Positions 17,040 through 27,026 are shown, numbered from the stretch's first letter. The stretch is 64,000 nt of DNA from Enterobacter sichuanensis (GCF_002939185.1 NZ_POVL01000017.1:1-64000), one strand, 5' to 3'. Notes: generated by a model not told the origin, from the sequence alone. Numbers and translations: made by a program.

Positions 17040-17804
17040 TCAAAGCCGTTGCTTCTCGGCAATGTGGCTTTGACAGGCGGTGATAAAACCTTCAAACAAC
17101 ATACGGGACAGGGCGTACTCGCTGCTGTTCCATTCGGGGTGCCATTGCACACCGAGGGCAAAAGGGTGGTCATGAACGCTAACCGCTTCGACCAGCCCGT
17201 CCGTCGAGCGGGCCTCCACGCGGAGCCGTGGTCCTAACGTTCGAGCACCTTGCCCGTGTAACGAGTTTACCCAAAATGTGTTACAGCCTGGTATTAATTG
17301 AGACAGCAGTCCTCCCTCCTGAACCTGAACTTCATGAGACGGGGCGTATTGTAGCTCAACCGGCAGTTCAGGATCTTCCCGGTGCTCAAGCAGGTCGTTC
17401 TGCTCGAACAGGCGGCGATACAGCGTCCCTCCCGTCGCAACAACCAGTTCCTGCAGCCCCCGGCAGATGGCGAAAATGGGGATGCGCCTTTCGAGCGCGG
17501 CGGCTATCAACGCCATACTCAGAAGATCTCGCCCGGGATCGGCGTTAGGCTCATCGCCGTTTTCACCATACAGGTGCGGCTGCACGTTACTGGGGCTGCC
17601 CGGAAGGTAAATCCCGTCCAGGGTGGGCAGCAGAGCGGTAATGAGCTCTGGCTCCGCCAGCGCATGCGGTAAGGCAATAGGTAAGCCTCCCGCGTTAATA
17701 ATGGCATTCAGGTACTTTTCTTGCAGGGTCTGGGTCTCATGACCCTTAAGCCTGTTTCTACACATCACCACGCCAATGACTGGCTTGTTCATTATATTTT
17801 CCAT
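17040..17804 (-). CDS. puuD: Gamma-glutamyl-GABA hydrolase PuuD
   Basis: A 254-residue class I glutamine amidotransferase-like hydrolase, equal in length to E. coli PuuD. The nucleophile Cys is in IFAICRGLQEL, and the His-Glu pair in LGVQWHPEWNSSEYALS; ENGDEPNADPGRD is a family segment. It splits gamma-glutamyl-GABA into GABA and glutamate. It is the first gene of the minus-strand operon puuD-R-C-B-E and is divergent from puuA. The start MENIMNKPVIG matches E. coli; the upstream MRAI extension has no ribosome site. Confidence 0.94.
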   Translation of the reverse strand: MENIMNKPVIGVVMCRNRLKGHETQTLQEKYLNAIINAGGLPIALPHALAEPELITALLPTLDGIYLPGSPSNVQPHLYGENGDEPNADPGRDLLSMALIAAALERRIPIFAICRGLQELVVATGGTLYRRLFEQNDLLEHREDPELPVELQYAPSHEVQVQEGGLLSQLIPGCNTFWVNSLHGQGARTLGPRLRVEARSTDGLVEAVSVHDHPFALGVQWHPEWNSSEYALSRMLFEGFITACQSHIAEKQRL

Positions 17805-17958
17805 GATCGCCCTCACAAAGTGGACTAAATTTAGGCCATTATCGCCTGTTAAACGGCCTTTTCGTTCAATATTTTCTCAATCTAGCAACGGGATCTGCCT
17901 TTTGCAAACTTAATTTAACATTTGACAAACAAATTATTTGCATACAGATTCGATAGGG

Positions 17959-17973
17959 TGGACATTATATTTG
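17959..17973 (-). promoter_or_regulatory. Candidate PuuR operator between puuD and puuA
   Basis: The minus strand reads CAAATATAATGTCCA, matching 12 of 15 positions of the PuuR consensus I recall (AAAATATAATGAACA), with the core AAATATAATG intact. It lies 46 bases before puuA and 155 before puuD, where a repressor could block either promoter. Confidence 0.55.
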
Positions 17974-18018
17974 ACAGTCCAGAGCAGCGAACGCAAATCC
18001 CAAAAACGGTGGTAAATC

Positions 18019-19437
18019 ATGGAAACCAATATCGTAGAAGTTGAGAACTTTGTGCAGCACACGGATGAGAGGCGGGGCAGCGCCTTCACACAGGAAGTGA
18101 AGCGCTATTTAGAAAAGTATCCTGACACGCAGTTTATTGATGTCCTCCTGACCGACCTGAACGGCTGTTTTCGCGGCAAACGCATCCCGGTTGCCGGGCT
18201 GAGCAAACTTGAAAAAGGCTGCTATTTCCCGGCATCGGTTTTCGCCATGGACATTTTAGGTAACGTAGTGGAAGAGGCGGGCCTGGGGCAGGAGCTCGGC
18301 GAGCCGGACTGTATCTGTGTGCCGGTGCCGGGCACCCTGACACCGTCCGCCGCCGACCCGGAATACATTGGTCAGGTGCAGCTCACCATGGTCGATGAAG
18401 ATGGCGCTCCCTTTGACGTTGAGCCGCGGAACGTACTCAACCGACTCTGGCAGCAGCTGCGCCAGCGCGGTCTGTTCCCCGTGGTAGCGGTAGAGCTGGA
18501 GTTCTATTTACTTGACCGTAAACGCGATGCCGACGGCTATCTGCAGCCCCCCTGCGCGCCGGGCACCGACGTGCGTAACACCCAGAGTCAGGTCTACTCG
18601 GTTGATAATCTGAACCACTTTGCTGACGTGCTGAATGACATTGACGAACTGGCGCAGCTGCAGTTGATCCCCGCCGACGGGGCAGTGGCTGAGGCCTCCC
18701 CGGGCCAGTTTGAGATTAACCTGCACCATACGGAAAACGTGCTCGATGCCTGCGATGATGCGCTGGCGCTAAAACGTCTCGTCAGGCAGATGGCGGAAAA
18801 ACATAAGATGCACGCCACGTTTATGGCAAAGCCGTATGAAGAGCATGCGGGCAGTGGGATGCATATCCACATCAGCATGCAAAACAACAGAGGCGAGAAC
18901 GTGTTCGCAGACGCCAGCGGCGAGGATTCCGCGCTGCTGAAACGCGCGCTGGCCGGGATGATCGATCTGATGCCAGCATCCATGGCGCTGTTGGCACCGA
19001 ACGTCAACTCCTACCGCCGTTTCCAGCCGGGAATGTACGTGCCGACGCAGGCGTCATGGGGACACAATAATCGCACCGTTGCCCTGCGTATCCCCTGCGG
19101 CGATCGCCATAACCATCGGGTCGAATACCGGGTGGCGGGAGCAGACGCGAATCCGTATCTGGTGATGGCGGCGATTTTTGCCGGGATTTTACATGGTCTG
19201 GATAACGATTTACCCCTGCAGGAAGAAGTTGAAGGTAATGGTCTGGAGCAGGACGGACTGCCGTTCCCGATTCGTCAGAGCGATGCGCTGTGGGAATTTA
19301 TGCAAAACGATCACCTTCGCGAGCGCCTGGGCGAACGTTTCTGCCACGTCTATCACGCCTGCAAAAATGATGAATTACTGCAGTTTGAACGCCTGATTAC
19401 CGAAACGGAAATCGAGTGGATGCTGAAAAACGCCTGA
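18019..19437 (+). CDS. puuA: Gamma-glutamylputrescine synthetase PuuA
   Basis: A 472-residue member of the glutamine synthetase superfamily, same length as E. coli PuuA. Seen motifs are VAVELEFYLLD (metal-binding), AEASPGQFEINLHHT, the ATP-loop KPYEEHAGSGMHIHIS, NSYRRFQPGMYVPTQASWG, and RVEYRVAGADANPYL. It joins glutamate to putrescine using ATP, the entry step of the Puu pathway. Start ATG is preceded by GGTGGT. Transcribed away from puuD, with puuP 356 bases downstream on the same strand. Confidence 0.96.
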   Translation: METNIVEVENFVQHTDERRGSAFTQEVKRYLEKYPDTQFIDVLLTDLNGCFRGKRIPVAGLSKLEKGCYFPASVFAMDILGNVVEEAGLGQELGEPDCICVPVPGTLTPSAADPEYIGQVQLTMVDEDGAPFDVEPRNVLNRLWQQLRQRGLFPVVAVELEFYLLDRKRDADGYLQPPCAPGTDVRNTQSQVYSVDNLNHFADVLNDIDELAQLQLIPADGAVAEASPGQFEINLHHTENVLDACDDALALKRLVRQMAEKHKMHATFMAKPYEEHAGSGMHIHISMQNNRGENVFADASGEDSALLKRALAGMIDLMPASMALLAPNVNSYRRFQPGMYVPTQASWGHNNRTVALRIPCGDRHNHRVEYRVAGADANPYLVMAAIFAGILHGLDNDLPLQEEVEGNGLEQDGLPFPIRQSDALWEFMQNDHLRERLGERFCHVYHACKNDELLQFERLITETEIEWMLKNA

Positions 19438-19793
19438 TGACGTGCCCCGGTAAGGGGCCGCTTTGTTTCATCGCGTACGTATCACCAAACGGCCTGCGCG
19501 GAGCCTGGCCGAACTGTTCGCTGGCACGCCAGCTATCTCCCGGGCGTCGCGTTATGGAGCGCAGGCGGCACAGGGATTTTCTTAACGACACTGTGTGACG
19601 AGGTAGGAAATGATGCAGATGTTCAACTATCCGCAGGGCGAAGGGGGGCGGTCAGGCTCCTGCTGTGAGTGCGAGCCAGAGACGGTGTGCTGGTCCGATC
19701 GCGTGTGTTCTTTACAACTTCCCCCTTTGCTAAGCAGGTTTGCGTTAAGGACAACGCGATTGCAAACCACGGTAAGCATGGGGGGGACGGTTT
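19438..19793 (+). other. puuA-puuP intergenic region
   Basis: No convincing gene is present in these 356 bases. A short hairpin directly after puuA (GCCCC at 19444-19448, GGGGC at 19454-19458, then CGCTTTGTTTC) could be a partial terminator. The remainder should contain a puuP promoter or simply be a long spacer; short frames crossing it show no family features. Confidence 0.5.
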
Positions 19794-21185
19794 ATGGCGA
19801 CTAACACGTCTCTTGACTCGCCGGGCATGGCCGGAAGAACCCGGCTGCGCAGCTCCCTCAAGCTCTGGCAGGTGGTCATGATGGGGCTGGCTTACCTCAC
19901 CCCCATGACCGTGTTTGATACCTTCGGCATTGTGTCCGGTATCAGTAATGGCCACGTGCCCGCCTCGTATCTCCTGGCGCTGGCTGGCGTCATGTTTACC
20001 GCCATCAGCTACGGCAAGCTGGTACGACAGTTCCCGGAAGCGGGCTCTGCGTACACCTACACGCAGAAATCGATCGGACCCCACCTGGGTTTTATGGTCG
20101 GCTGGTCATCGCTGCTGGACTATCTCTTCCTGCCGATGATCAACGTGCTGCTGGCGAAGATCTACCTTTCCGCGTTGTTCCCTGAAGTCCCGCCGTGGGT
20201 CTGGGTGGTGGGGTTTGTGACGATCCTGACGCTGGCGAACCTGAAGAGCGTTAATTTGGTCGCCAACTTTAATACCCTGTTTGTGCTGGTGCAGATCGCC
20301 ATCATGGTGGTATTTGTCATACTCGTGGTGCATGGCCTGCACAAGGGGGAGGGCGTCGGCACCGTCTGGTCGCTCCAGCCGTTTATCAGCGAAAACGCAC
20401 ACCTGATCCCCATTATTACCGGCGCGACTATCGTCTGCTTCTCTTTCCTCGGCTTTGACGCGGTCACCACGCTGTCGGAAGAGACGCCAAACGCGGCGCG
20501 GGTGATCCCCAGAGCCATTTTCCTGACCGCACTGTATGGCGGGCTGATATTCATCATTGCCTCGTTTTTCATGCAGCTCTTTTTCCCGACGATCGCGCGC
20601 TTCAAAAACCCGGACGCCGCGCTGCCGGAAATTGCGCTGTACGTGGGCGGCAAGCTCTTCCAGTCGGTGTTTCTGTGTACCACGTTTGTGAATACGCTCG
20701 CTTCAGGCCTGGCCTCGCACGCCAGCGTCTCACGCTTGTTGTATGTCATGGGGCGTGACAACGTCTTCCCGGAGCGGGTGTTTGGTTACGTGCATCCGAA
20801 ATGGCGTACGCCGGCTTTGAACGTCATTATGGTGGGGATCGTGGCGCTGTCGGCCCTGTACTTTGATCTCGTGACCGCGACGGCGCTGATCAACTTTGGC
20901 GCGCTGGTGGCGTTTACGTTTGTTAATCTCTCGGTGTACAACCATTTCTGGCGGCGTAAGGGGCTGAACAAAACGTGGAAAGATCGGTTCCACTATCTCC
21001 TGTTGCCACTCATTGGTGCCGTAACGGTCGGCGTGCTGTGGATAAACCTCGAAGCGACGTCCCTGACGCTTGGCCTCATCTGGGCGGCTCTGGGGATCCT
21101 TTACCTGACGTGGCTAACGCGCCGTTTCCGGAAACCGCCTCCGCAGTTTGAAGCCGGTAAGATAGAGCAGGCCTGGGATTCCTGA
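19794..21185 (+). CDS. puuP: Putrescine importer PuuP
   Basis: A 463-residue APC-superfamily permease with 12 predicted helices, closely following E. coli PuuP. The N-terminal [18 protein letters not shown], the helix-1 break [14 protein letters not shown], and [15 protein letters not shown] in helix 6 are substrate-site regions; [17 protein letters not shown] is also conserved. It imports putrescine by proton symport when putrescine is used as carbon or nitrogen source. A GGGGGG-type ribosome site precedes the ATG. A bidirectional terminator follows at once. Confidence 0.95.
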   Translation: MATNTSLDSPGMAGRTRLRSSLKLWQVVMMGLAYLTPMTVFDTFGIVSGISNGHVPASYLLALAGVMFTAISYGKLVRQFPEAGSAYTYTQKSIGPHLGFMVGWSSLLDYLFLPMINVLLAKIYLSALFPEVPPWVWVVGFVTILTLANLKSVNLVANFNTLFVLVQIAIMVVFVILVVHGLHKGEGVGTVWSLQPFISENAHLIPIITGATIVCFSFLGFDAVTTLSEETPNAARVIPRAIFLTALYGGLIFIIASFFMQLFFPTIARFKNPDAALPEIALYVGGKLFQSVFLCTTFVNTLASGLASHASVSRLLYVMGRDNVFPERVFGYVHPKWRTPALNVIMVGIVALSALYFDLVTATALINFGALVAFTFVNLSVYNHFWRRKGLNKTWKDRFHYLLLPLIGAVTVGVLWINLEATSLTLGLIWAALGILYLTWLTRRFRKPPPQFEAGKIEQAWDS

Positions 21186-21190
21186 ACGTA

Positions 21191-21218
21191 AAACGGCACC
21201 AGTACGCTGGTGCCGTTT
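21191..21218. terminator. Bidirectional terminator between puuP and ynfM
   Basis: Perfect 12-base arms AAACGGCACCAG and CTGGTGCCGTTT flank a TACG loop. The A and T ends serve both strands, ending puuP and ynfM. Confidence 0.9.
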
Positions 21219-21260
21219 ATCTGGAGCGCTCGTCTTACCGGATATCTTCCCGCAAGCGTG

Positions 21261-22514
21261 TTACCTCAGACGTTTATGAAGACTTCCCCCCACCAGCAGC
21301 GCCGCGCAGAGCATCAGCGCGATAAAGCCGCCCACGCCGTTCCAGCCGTAGTGATGCCAGAACACGCCGCCGAGCGTCCCGGCGATGCTGGAACCCAGAT
21401 AATAGCTAAACAGATACAGCGACGATGCCTGTCCTTTGGCACGCCGTGCGCGCGGGCCAATCCAGCTGCTGGCAACCGAGTGGGCGGCAAAGAACCCTGC
21501 GGAGAAGAGCAGCATGCCGGCAAAAATCAGCCACAGGGAGGAGAAGAGGGTCAGCAGCAGACCGACGAGCATCACCGCCGTGAAGAACAGCATCACCGGA
21601 CCGCGCCCATAGCGTGCGGTCATCGCCCCGGCTTTCGGCGAACTCCAGGTGCCGGTCAGGTACGCTACGGAAAGCAGACCCACCACCGCCTGGCTCAGAT
21701 GCCATGGCGAGAGCATCAGGCGGTAGCCAATATAGTTGAACAGCGTGACGAAGGAGCCCATCAGCAGGAAGCCGACCAGAAACAGGCGTGGCAGCCCTTT
21801 GTCACGCCAGTGCAGGCGGAAGTTGATAAACAGCGTTTTTGGGCGCAAAGAGGTCGGGCGGAAATGGCGCGATTCCGGCAGAATTTTCCAGAACATCAGG
21901 GCTGATGCCAGCGCAAAACACCCGATGACCGCAAGCGCAATACGCCAGCTAAAGAAGTCCGTAAAGACCCCGCTCAGCAGGCGTCCGCTCATTCCGCCAA
22001 TCGAGTTCCCGCTGATGTAAAGCCCCATAGAGAAGGCAACAAAGCTTGGGTGAATCTCCTCGCTGAGATAGGTCATCCCGACCGCCGCCACGCCGCTGAG
22101 CGAGAGCCCAATCAGCGCGCGCATCACCAGAATACCGTGCCAGCTGGTCATCATGGTCGAGAGTAATGTACAGACCGAGGCCAGCATCAGGGCGGTCACC
22201 ATTACCTGTTTACGGCCGATGGCGTCGGACAGCGGGCCGGTAAAGAGCAGGCCAATCGCCAGCATAGCGGTTGAAATGGAGAGCGATACGCTGCTGCTGG
22301 CAGGCGATACGCCAAATTCGTGCGAAAGCACGGGCAGGATCGGCTGAACACAATAGAGCAGGGCGAAGGTTGCCAGACCGGCTGAAAAGAGCGCCAGCGT
22401 GACGCGCATAAATTGGGGGGTACCACGTTTAATGAACTGAACCGGCTGCGATGCTGCAGGTAAATCATTGATATCGCTTGCCGGATCGATACCAATCGTA
22501 GTTGTACGACTCAC
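21261..22514 (-). CDS. ynfM: MFS transporter YnfM
   Basis: A 417-residue, 12-helix major facilitator protein equal in length to E. coli YnfM (reported as an arabinose-type efflux family member). Family loop motif GPLSDAIGRKQVM lies between helices 2 and 3, with SLSGVAAVGMTYLSEE and GARRAKGQASSLYLF-like segments conserved. The start is taken as GTG at 22514, giving V/M-SRTTT as in E. coli, with AAGGA six bases upstream; an ATG at 22535 would add seven residues. Divergent from its likely regulator ynfL. Confidence 0.92.
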   Translation of the reverse strand: MSRTTTIGIDPASDINDLPAASQPVQFIKRGTPQFMRVTLALFSAGLATFALLYCVQPILPVLSHEFGVSPASSSVSLSISTAMLAIGLLFTGPLSDAIGRKQVMVTALMLASVCTLLSTMMTSWHGILVMRALIGLSLSGVAAVGMTYLSEEIHPSFVAFSMGLYISGNSIGGMSGRLLSGVFTDFFSWRIALAVIGCFALASALMFWKILPESRHFRPTSLRPKTLFINFRLHWRDKGLPRLFLVGFLLMGSFVTLFNYIGYRLMLSPWHLSQAVVGLLSVAYLTGTWSSPKAGAMTARYGRGPVMLFFTAVMLVGLLLTLFSSLWLIFAGMLLFSAGFFAAHSVASSWIGPRARRAKGQASSLYLFSYYLGSSIAGTLGGVFWHHYGWNGVGGFIALMLCAALLVGGSLHKRLR

Positions 22515-22635
22515 ACAGTTTCCTTGCTTAAACATCCCCGTGATTTCTGGTGACGGGTATGACCACACCTTCAGGGTAGGAAAATGTGAATATTCTGTCT
22601 AATATATTAATAATCTCAAATGATACTTTAAAAAT

Positions 22636-23568
22636 ATGAATATCGAACTGCGTCACCTTCGCTATTTTGTCGCTGTCGCTGAAGAGCTGCATTTTGGCCG
22701 TGCGGCGGCACGGCTGAATATTTCTCAGCCGCCCTTAAGCCAGCAGATTCAGATCCTGGAGCAGCAGGTCGGAGCGCGTCTTCTGGCCCGCACCAACCGC
22801 AGCGTGAGCCTGACGGCGGCGGGGAAACAGTTTCTCGTCGACAGCCGACAGATCCTGAATATGGTTGAGGATGCCGCCGCCCGGGCTGAACGGTTGTATC
22901 TCGGTGAAACAGGGGAGCTGCGAATTGGCTTTACCTCATCCGCACCGTTTATCAGCGCCGTCTCGGAGACCTTGTCGTCATTTCGCCGCCATTTCCCCGA
23001 TGTTCATATTCAGACGCGTGAAATCAATACCCGCGAGCAGATCGCGCCGCTCAATGAAGGTACGCTGGATCTGGGGTTGATGCGCAATACCCAACTGCCG
23101 GACACGCTGGCATGGCAGGTGATTCTGCGCGAGCCGCTGATGGCTATGATCCCTCACGATCACCCCCTGGCCTCGCGTCCGACGGTTTCACTGGCCGACC
23201 TGGCAAAAGAGCCGTTTGTCTTTTTTGACCCGCAGGTCGGGACGGGGCTGTATGACGATATCCTGGGGCTGATGCGCCGCTACGATCTTGCCCCGGTTAT
23301 TACTCAGGAAGTGGGGGAGGCAATGACCATTATTGGCCTGGTCGCCGCCGGGCTGGGGGTTTCTATTCTCCCGGCCTCCTTTAAGCGGGTACAGTTGCGC
23401 GAAATGCGCTGGGTTCCCCTCGCACAAGAGGATGCCGTGTCAGAGATGTGGCTGGTCTGGTCAAAACATCGTGAACAGAGTCATGCCGCGCAGCGTTTCA
23501 AACAGCAGCTCATTAACGCCTCATCGGGGCGAGATTTTGTGGCAAAAGGGGGTAAAAACGTGCGGTAA
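22636..23568 (+). CDS. ynfL: LysR-type regulator YnfL
   Basis: A 310-residue LysR regulator. The winged helix-turn-helix occupies residues 1-60 (LRHLRYFVAVAEELHFGRAA, RLNISQPPLSQQIQILE), followed by the periplasmic-binding-like effector domain (GELRIGFTSSAPF, EPLMAMIPHDHPL, VGEAMTIIGLVAAGLGVSIL). It matches E. coli YnfL closely, though the tail is about 13 residues longer. The divergent partner is ynfM, which it probably regulates; the 121-base gap between them is AT-rich near ynfL. Confidence 0.92.
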   Translation: MNIELRHLRYFVAVAEELHFGRAAARLNISQPPLSQQIQILEQQVGARLLARTNRSVSLTAAGKQFLVDSRQILNMVEDAAARAERLYLGETGELRIGFTSSAPFISAVSETLSSFRRHFPDVHIQTREINTREQIAPLNEGTLDLGLMRNTQLPDTLAWQVILREPLMAMIPHDHPLASRPTVSLADLAKEPFVFFDPQVGTGLYDDILGLMRRYDLAPVITQEVGEAMTIIGLVAAGLGVSILPASFKRVQLREMRWVPLAQEDAVSEMWLVWSKHREQSHAAQRFKQQLINASSGRDFVAKGGKNVR

Positions 23569-23629
23569 ATCACATGGCTAAGTAAATATTTGACGCCGGC
23601 CATGGAAGTGCTTCACCATAGCCAAAAGT

Positions 23630-23651
23630 TTATTTCGATGCTCGAAAATAA
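23630..23651 (+). promoter_or_regulatory. Mlc/NagC-type operator before mlc
   Basis: The 22-base near-palindrome begins TTATTTCGA and ends TCGAAAATAA with TGC between, the form of Mlc and NagC sites (AT-rich TTATTT...AAATAA arms with inner CG/CG). It touches the mlc ribosome-binding site, so binding would block expression of mlc itself. Mlc autorepression is known in E. coli. Confidence 0.7.
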
Positions 23652-23662
23652 GGGAGTACGAG

Positions 23663-24883
23663 GTGGTTGCTGATAGTCAGCCAGGGCACATTGATCAGAT
23701 TAAGCAGACCAACGCTGGCGCGGTGTATCGCCTGATTGATCAGCTTGGTCCGGTTTCGCGTATCGATCTTTCGCGCCTGGCACAACTGGCACCTGCCAGT
23801 ATCACCAAGATTGTCCGCGAAATGCTGGAAGCGCACCTGGTTCAGGAAACGGAAATTCAGGAGCCGGGCAGCCGTGGCCGTCCGGCAGTCGGGCTGGTGG
23901 TCGAGACGGAAGCCTGGCACTACTTGTCACTGCGTATCAGCCGCGGGGAGATCTTCCTTGCCCTGCGGGATCTGAGCAGCAAGCTGGTGGTGGAAGACCG
24001 GCTTGAGCTGCCGCTCAACGCTGAGCAACCGCTCCTCGAGTCGATTGTGTCGCATATCGATCGCTTCTTTATCCGTCATCAACAGCGGCTGGAACGCTTA
24101 ACGGCGATTGCCATCACCATGCCGGGCATCATTGATACCGAAAATGGCATTGTTCACCGCATGCCGTTTTACGACGACGTCAAAGAGATGCCGCTGGGTG
24201 AAGTGCTGAAAAACCATACCGGCGTGCCGGTCTATATTCAGCATGACATCAGCGCCTGGACAATGGCGGAGGCGCTGTTTGGTGCCTCGCGCGGTGCGCG
24301 GGATGTGATTCAGGTGGTCATCGACCATAACGTCGGGGCGGGCGTGATCACCGACGGGCGTCTTCTCCACGCTGGCAGCAGCAGCCTCGTGGAGATTGGC
24401 CATACTCAGGTCGACCCTTACGGTAAGCGTTGCTATTGCGGCAACCACGGCTGTCTGGAGACCATTGCCAGCGTGGAAAGCGTGCTGGAGCTGGCGCAGG
24501 TGAGGCTCGGCCAGTCCATGAGCTCTTCGCTGCACGGACAACCCCTGACGGTAGATTCACTCTGCGCCGCGGCGCGCCTGGGCGATCTGCTGGCGAAGGA
24601 CATCATAACCGGCGTGGGGAATAACGTGGGCCGCATTCTGGCCATCATGGTGAACCTCTTTAACCCGCAAAAAATCCTCATTGGCTCGCCGCTCAGCCAG
24701 GCGGCGGAGATCCTGTTTCCGGCGATCTCGGCCTGCATTCACCAGCAGTCGCTTCCCGCGTACAGCAAAAATATTGCGGTAGAAAGCACCCAGTTTTCCA
24801 ACCAGGGGACGATGGCCGGCGCAGCGCTGGTCAAGGACGCCATGTATAACGGCTCGCTGTTGATCCGCCTGCTGCAGGGCTAA
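23663..24883 (+). CDS. mlc: Sugar-metabolism repressor Mlc (DgsA), ROK family
   Basis: A 406-residue regulator, same length as E. coli Mlc. The N-terminal HTH (AVYRLIDQLGPVSRIDLSRL, APASITKIVREMLEAH) precedes a ROK domain with the zinc site EIGHTQVDPYGKRCYCGNHGCLE (conserved Cys triad and His). It represses ptsG, manXYZ, malT and ptsHI until unphosphorylated EIICB-Glc (PtsG) titrates it to the membrane. Start is GTG with AAGGGAG six bases upstream, giving M-VADSQPGHIDQIK as in E. coli. bioD2 follows on the same strand. Confidence 0.96.
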   Translation: MVADSQPGHIDQIKQTNAGAVYRLIDQLGPVSRIDLSRLAQLAPASITKIVREMLEAHLVQETEIQEPGSRGRPAVGLVVETEAWHYLSLRISRGEIFLALRDLSSKLVVEDRLELPLNAEQPLLESIVSHIDRFFIRHQQRLERLTAIAITMPGIIDTENGIVHRMPFYDDVKEMPLGEVLKNHTGVPVYIQHDISAWTMAEALFGASRGARDVIQVVIDHNVGAGVITDGRLLHAGSSSLVEIGHTQVDPYGKRCYCGNHGCLETIASVESVLELAQVRLGQSMSSSLHGQPLTVDSLCAAARLGDLLAKDIITGVGNNVGRILAIMVNLFNPQKILIGSPLSQAAEILFPAISACIHQQSLPAYSKNIAVESTQFSNQGTMAGAALVKDAMYNGSLLIRLLQG

Positions 24884-25013
24884 CTCTTTTCCGCAGATGT
24901 AAGAAAAATTGCGCTATCTCAAGCCGGGTAGCGCACGCATCCCGTAGACTTCCTCCACTGAATTATTTACCTGGTTTATATTTTCGAAGCATACCCAAGA
25001 GGTGGAGTGAGTC

Positions 25014-25709
25014 ATGCTTAAGCGTTTCTTTGTTACTGGTACAGATACCTCTGTCGGCAAGACCGTCGTATCCCGCGCATTGCTGCAGGCGCTGGCAGCA
25101 AGCGGTAAACGCGTGGCAGGGTACAAGCCGGTCGCAAAAGGGAGTAAAGAGACGCCAGAGGGATTGCGTAATAAAGACGCCCTGGTACTGCAAAGCGTCT
25201 CGTCACTGGAACTGCCTTATCACGCGGTCAATCCTGTTGCGTTAAGCGAAGAGGAGAGCAGCGTGGCGCACAGCGGTATGATCAATTATCCGCTGCTGTC
25301 CGACGGGCTGGCGAACCTCAGCGAGAAGGTCGATCACGTGGTGGTTGAAGGCACGGGCGGCTGGCGCAGCCTGATGAATGACCTGCGTCCGCTCTCTGAA
25401 TGGGTGGTGCAGGAACAGCTTCCGGTGGTTATGGTCGTGGGTATCCAGGAAGGGTGCATCAACCATGCGCTGCTGACCGCGCAGGCGATTGCCAATGACG
25501 GCCTGCCGCTGATTGGCTGGGTGGCAAACCGAATCAACCCGGGCCTGGCGCACTACGCTGAAATCATCGACGTGCTGAGCACCAAGCTGCCGGGGCCGTT
25601 GGTGGGGGAACTGCCTTATCTGCCCCGCGCCGAACAGCGCGAGCTAGCGCAATACATCGATCTCCCGGCCCTCGGTGGCGTGTTGACCGTAGACCGAGTC
25701 GTGGCGTAA
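25014..25709 (+). CDS. bioD2: Dethiobiotin synthetase-like protein BioD2 (YnfK)
   Basis: A 231-residue P-loop ATPase of the BioD family, identical in length to E. coli YnfK. The Walker A is [16 protein letters not shown] at residues 8-23; [16 protein letters not shown] binds substrate, and [15 protein letters not shown] is the second conserved loop. BioD makes dethiobiotin from diaminopelargonate, CO2 and ATP; whether this paralogue does so in vivo is unclear because it stands outside the bio operon. AGAGGTGGAGTG precedes the start. Its last 66 bases overlap the 3' end of clcB on the other strand. Confidence 0.92.
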   Translation: MLKRFFVTGTDTSVGKTVVSRALLQALAASGKRVAGYKPVAKGSKETPEGLRNKDALVLQSVSSLELPYHAVNPVALSEEESSVAHSGMINYPLLSDGLANLSEKVDHVVVEGTGGWRSLMNDLRPLSEWVVQEQLPVVMVVGIQEGCINHALLTAQAIANDGLPLIGWVANRINPGLAHYAEIIDVLSTKLPGPLVGELPYLPRAEQRELAQYIDLPALGGVLTVDRVVA

Positions 25710-26954
25710 CGTTCGCGACAGCACGGACGCCAGCACGCAGGCGACCAGCAAGCCGGGCAGTAAAAAATATTGTCCGGTCATTTCACAGACCATCAGCGCC
25801 GACATAATAGGCGCATGGGTGGTGGCGGCGAGCAGCGTTGCCATCCCCGCCAGCCCTAGCAAAATCGCCGTCTCAGACCCCGGTAACCACAGCGCGAAGA
25901 GTTGGGCGAATAGCATGCCTGTCGCCATGCCGACAAACAGCGTGGGCGTAAATACTCCGCCCGGCGCTCCAGAGCCGCTGCTGGCCAGCACCGCCAGCAA
26001 TTTACAGATAAACACCCCGGCAATCACCGTCAGGACCGGCGGGGCGAGCAGAAAAGCCTGAACCACGCTGTAACCATTCCCCCAGACCTTAGGCGTGAGC
26101 AGGGACAGCAGCCCGACGATCAAACCGCCGAGCGCCAGCTGCCACGGCGGAGAAAGTTTAAGACGCAGGAACAGCCCGTGGCTGCAGTCCATCAGCCACA
26201 TCAGCAGCGGTCCGCAGAGCCCTGCCAGCAGACCCATGGCGACCAGCAGGCCATAATCCGCCGCGGTGAGCATACCGCTCAGATGCACGGCGTAGAGCGT
26301 ACCCGCACCCGGTGCGAGGAGCTGTGTGGTGAGAAGCGCCACGACCGCGGCGATCGCTACAGGGCCGAGCGAGGCCAGCATCAGGGTGCCAAACAGGATC
26401 TCTGCAATGAACAGGCTGCCGGCTAAGGGCGCATGATAAGCGCTGGCCATCCCGGCGGCGGCACCGCAGGCGATCCATAACTTCCATTCGGATTTGGGCG
26501 TAAAGCGCCGGGCAAAGAAGGAGGCGGCGAGAGCGGCGAGCAGGATCATCGCCCCTTCACGCCCGATGGCGCTGCCGCTGGCCACGACCAGCAGCGACGC
26601 CAGGGATTTCACAAGGCTGGCGCCGTAATCAAACTGGCCGTCGCCCGTCTCCAGCGCTTCCATATAATCGGTGGGCGCATGAGGCCGCTGGGCTGTCAGC
26701 CGTTGCCATCCCCAGAGCAGCAGCCCGGCAGCCAGCCCGCCCAGCGCGGGCGTCAGCGCACGCCGCCAGGGAGAGAGCGACGCGGCAGCATTCACCAGGC
26801 TGCCGCTGTCGTTGCTGAGAAGCAGCCACTCCAGCAGGTACATGCTGTGACGGAACACCGCAACGGCCAGCGCGGCCAGCACGCCGGTGACGGAGGCAAT
26901 CAGCAGTCGACGAAACATCGCGCGGATGTCGGGATACGTATGAAGACGTTGCAT
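25644..26954 (-). CDS. clcB: ClC-family chloride channel/transporter ClcB
   Basis: A 436-residue ClC inner-membrane protein related to E. coli ClcB (418). Selectivity motifs are [19 protein letters not shown] (external gate glutamate in REG) and [19 protein letters not shown]. It probably helps acid resistance by electrical shunting during proton-consuming decarboxylation, as ClC proteins do in E. coli. The start is uncertain: ATG at 26918 ([12 protein letters not shown]) matches E. coli better than 26954, and neither has a good ribosome site. The C-terminus runs past the bioD2 stop, giving a 66-base tail-to-tail overlap. Confidence 0.9.
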   Translation of the reverse strand: MQRLHTYPDIRAMFRRLLIASVTGVLAALAVAVFRHSMYLLEWLLLSNDSGSLVNAAASLSPWRRALTPALGGLAAGLLLWGWQRLTAQRPHAPTDYMEALETGDGQFDYGASLVKSLASLLVVASGSAIGREGAMILLAALAASFFARRFTPKSEWKLWIACGAAAGMASAYHAPLAGSLFIAEILFGTLMLASLGPVAIAAVVALLTTQLLAPGAGTLYAVHLSGMLTAADYGLLVAMGLLAGLCGPLLMWLMDCSHGLFLRLKLSPPWQLALGGLIVGLLSLLTPKVWGNGYSVVQAFLLAPPVLTVIAGVFICKLLAVLASSGSGAPGGVFTPTLFVGMATGMLFAQLFALWLPGSETAILLGLAGMATLLAATTHAPIMSALMVCEMTGQYFLLPGLLVACVLASVLSRTLRHDSVYGQHATEGREIDVLR

Positions 26955-27026
26955 GAGTCGTAATTAAACGGGGACGATACGATATTGTGGCGGGAAATCG
27001 CGGGGTTAGCAAAAGGTCTGCGTGCG

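Noticed and set aside
17857..17876. AT-rich sequence with AAAATATTGAAC on the minus strand as a second PuuR site
   Set aside because: It needs a two-base gap to fit the consensus; left unlisted as too weak.
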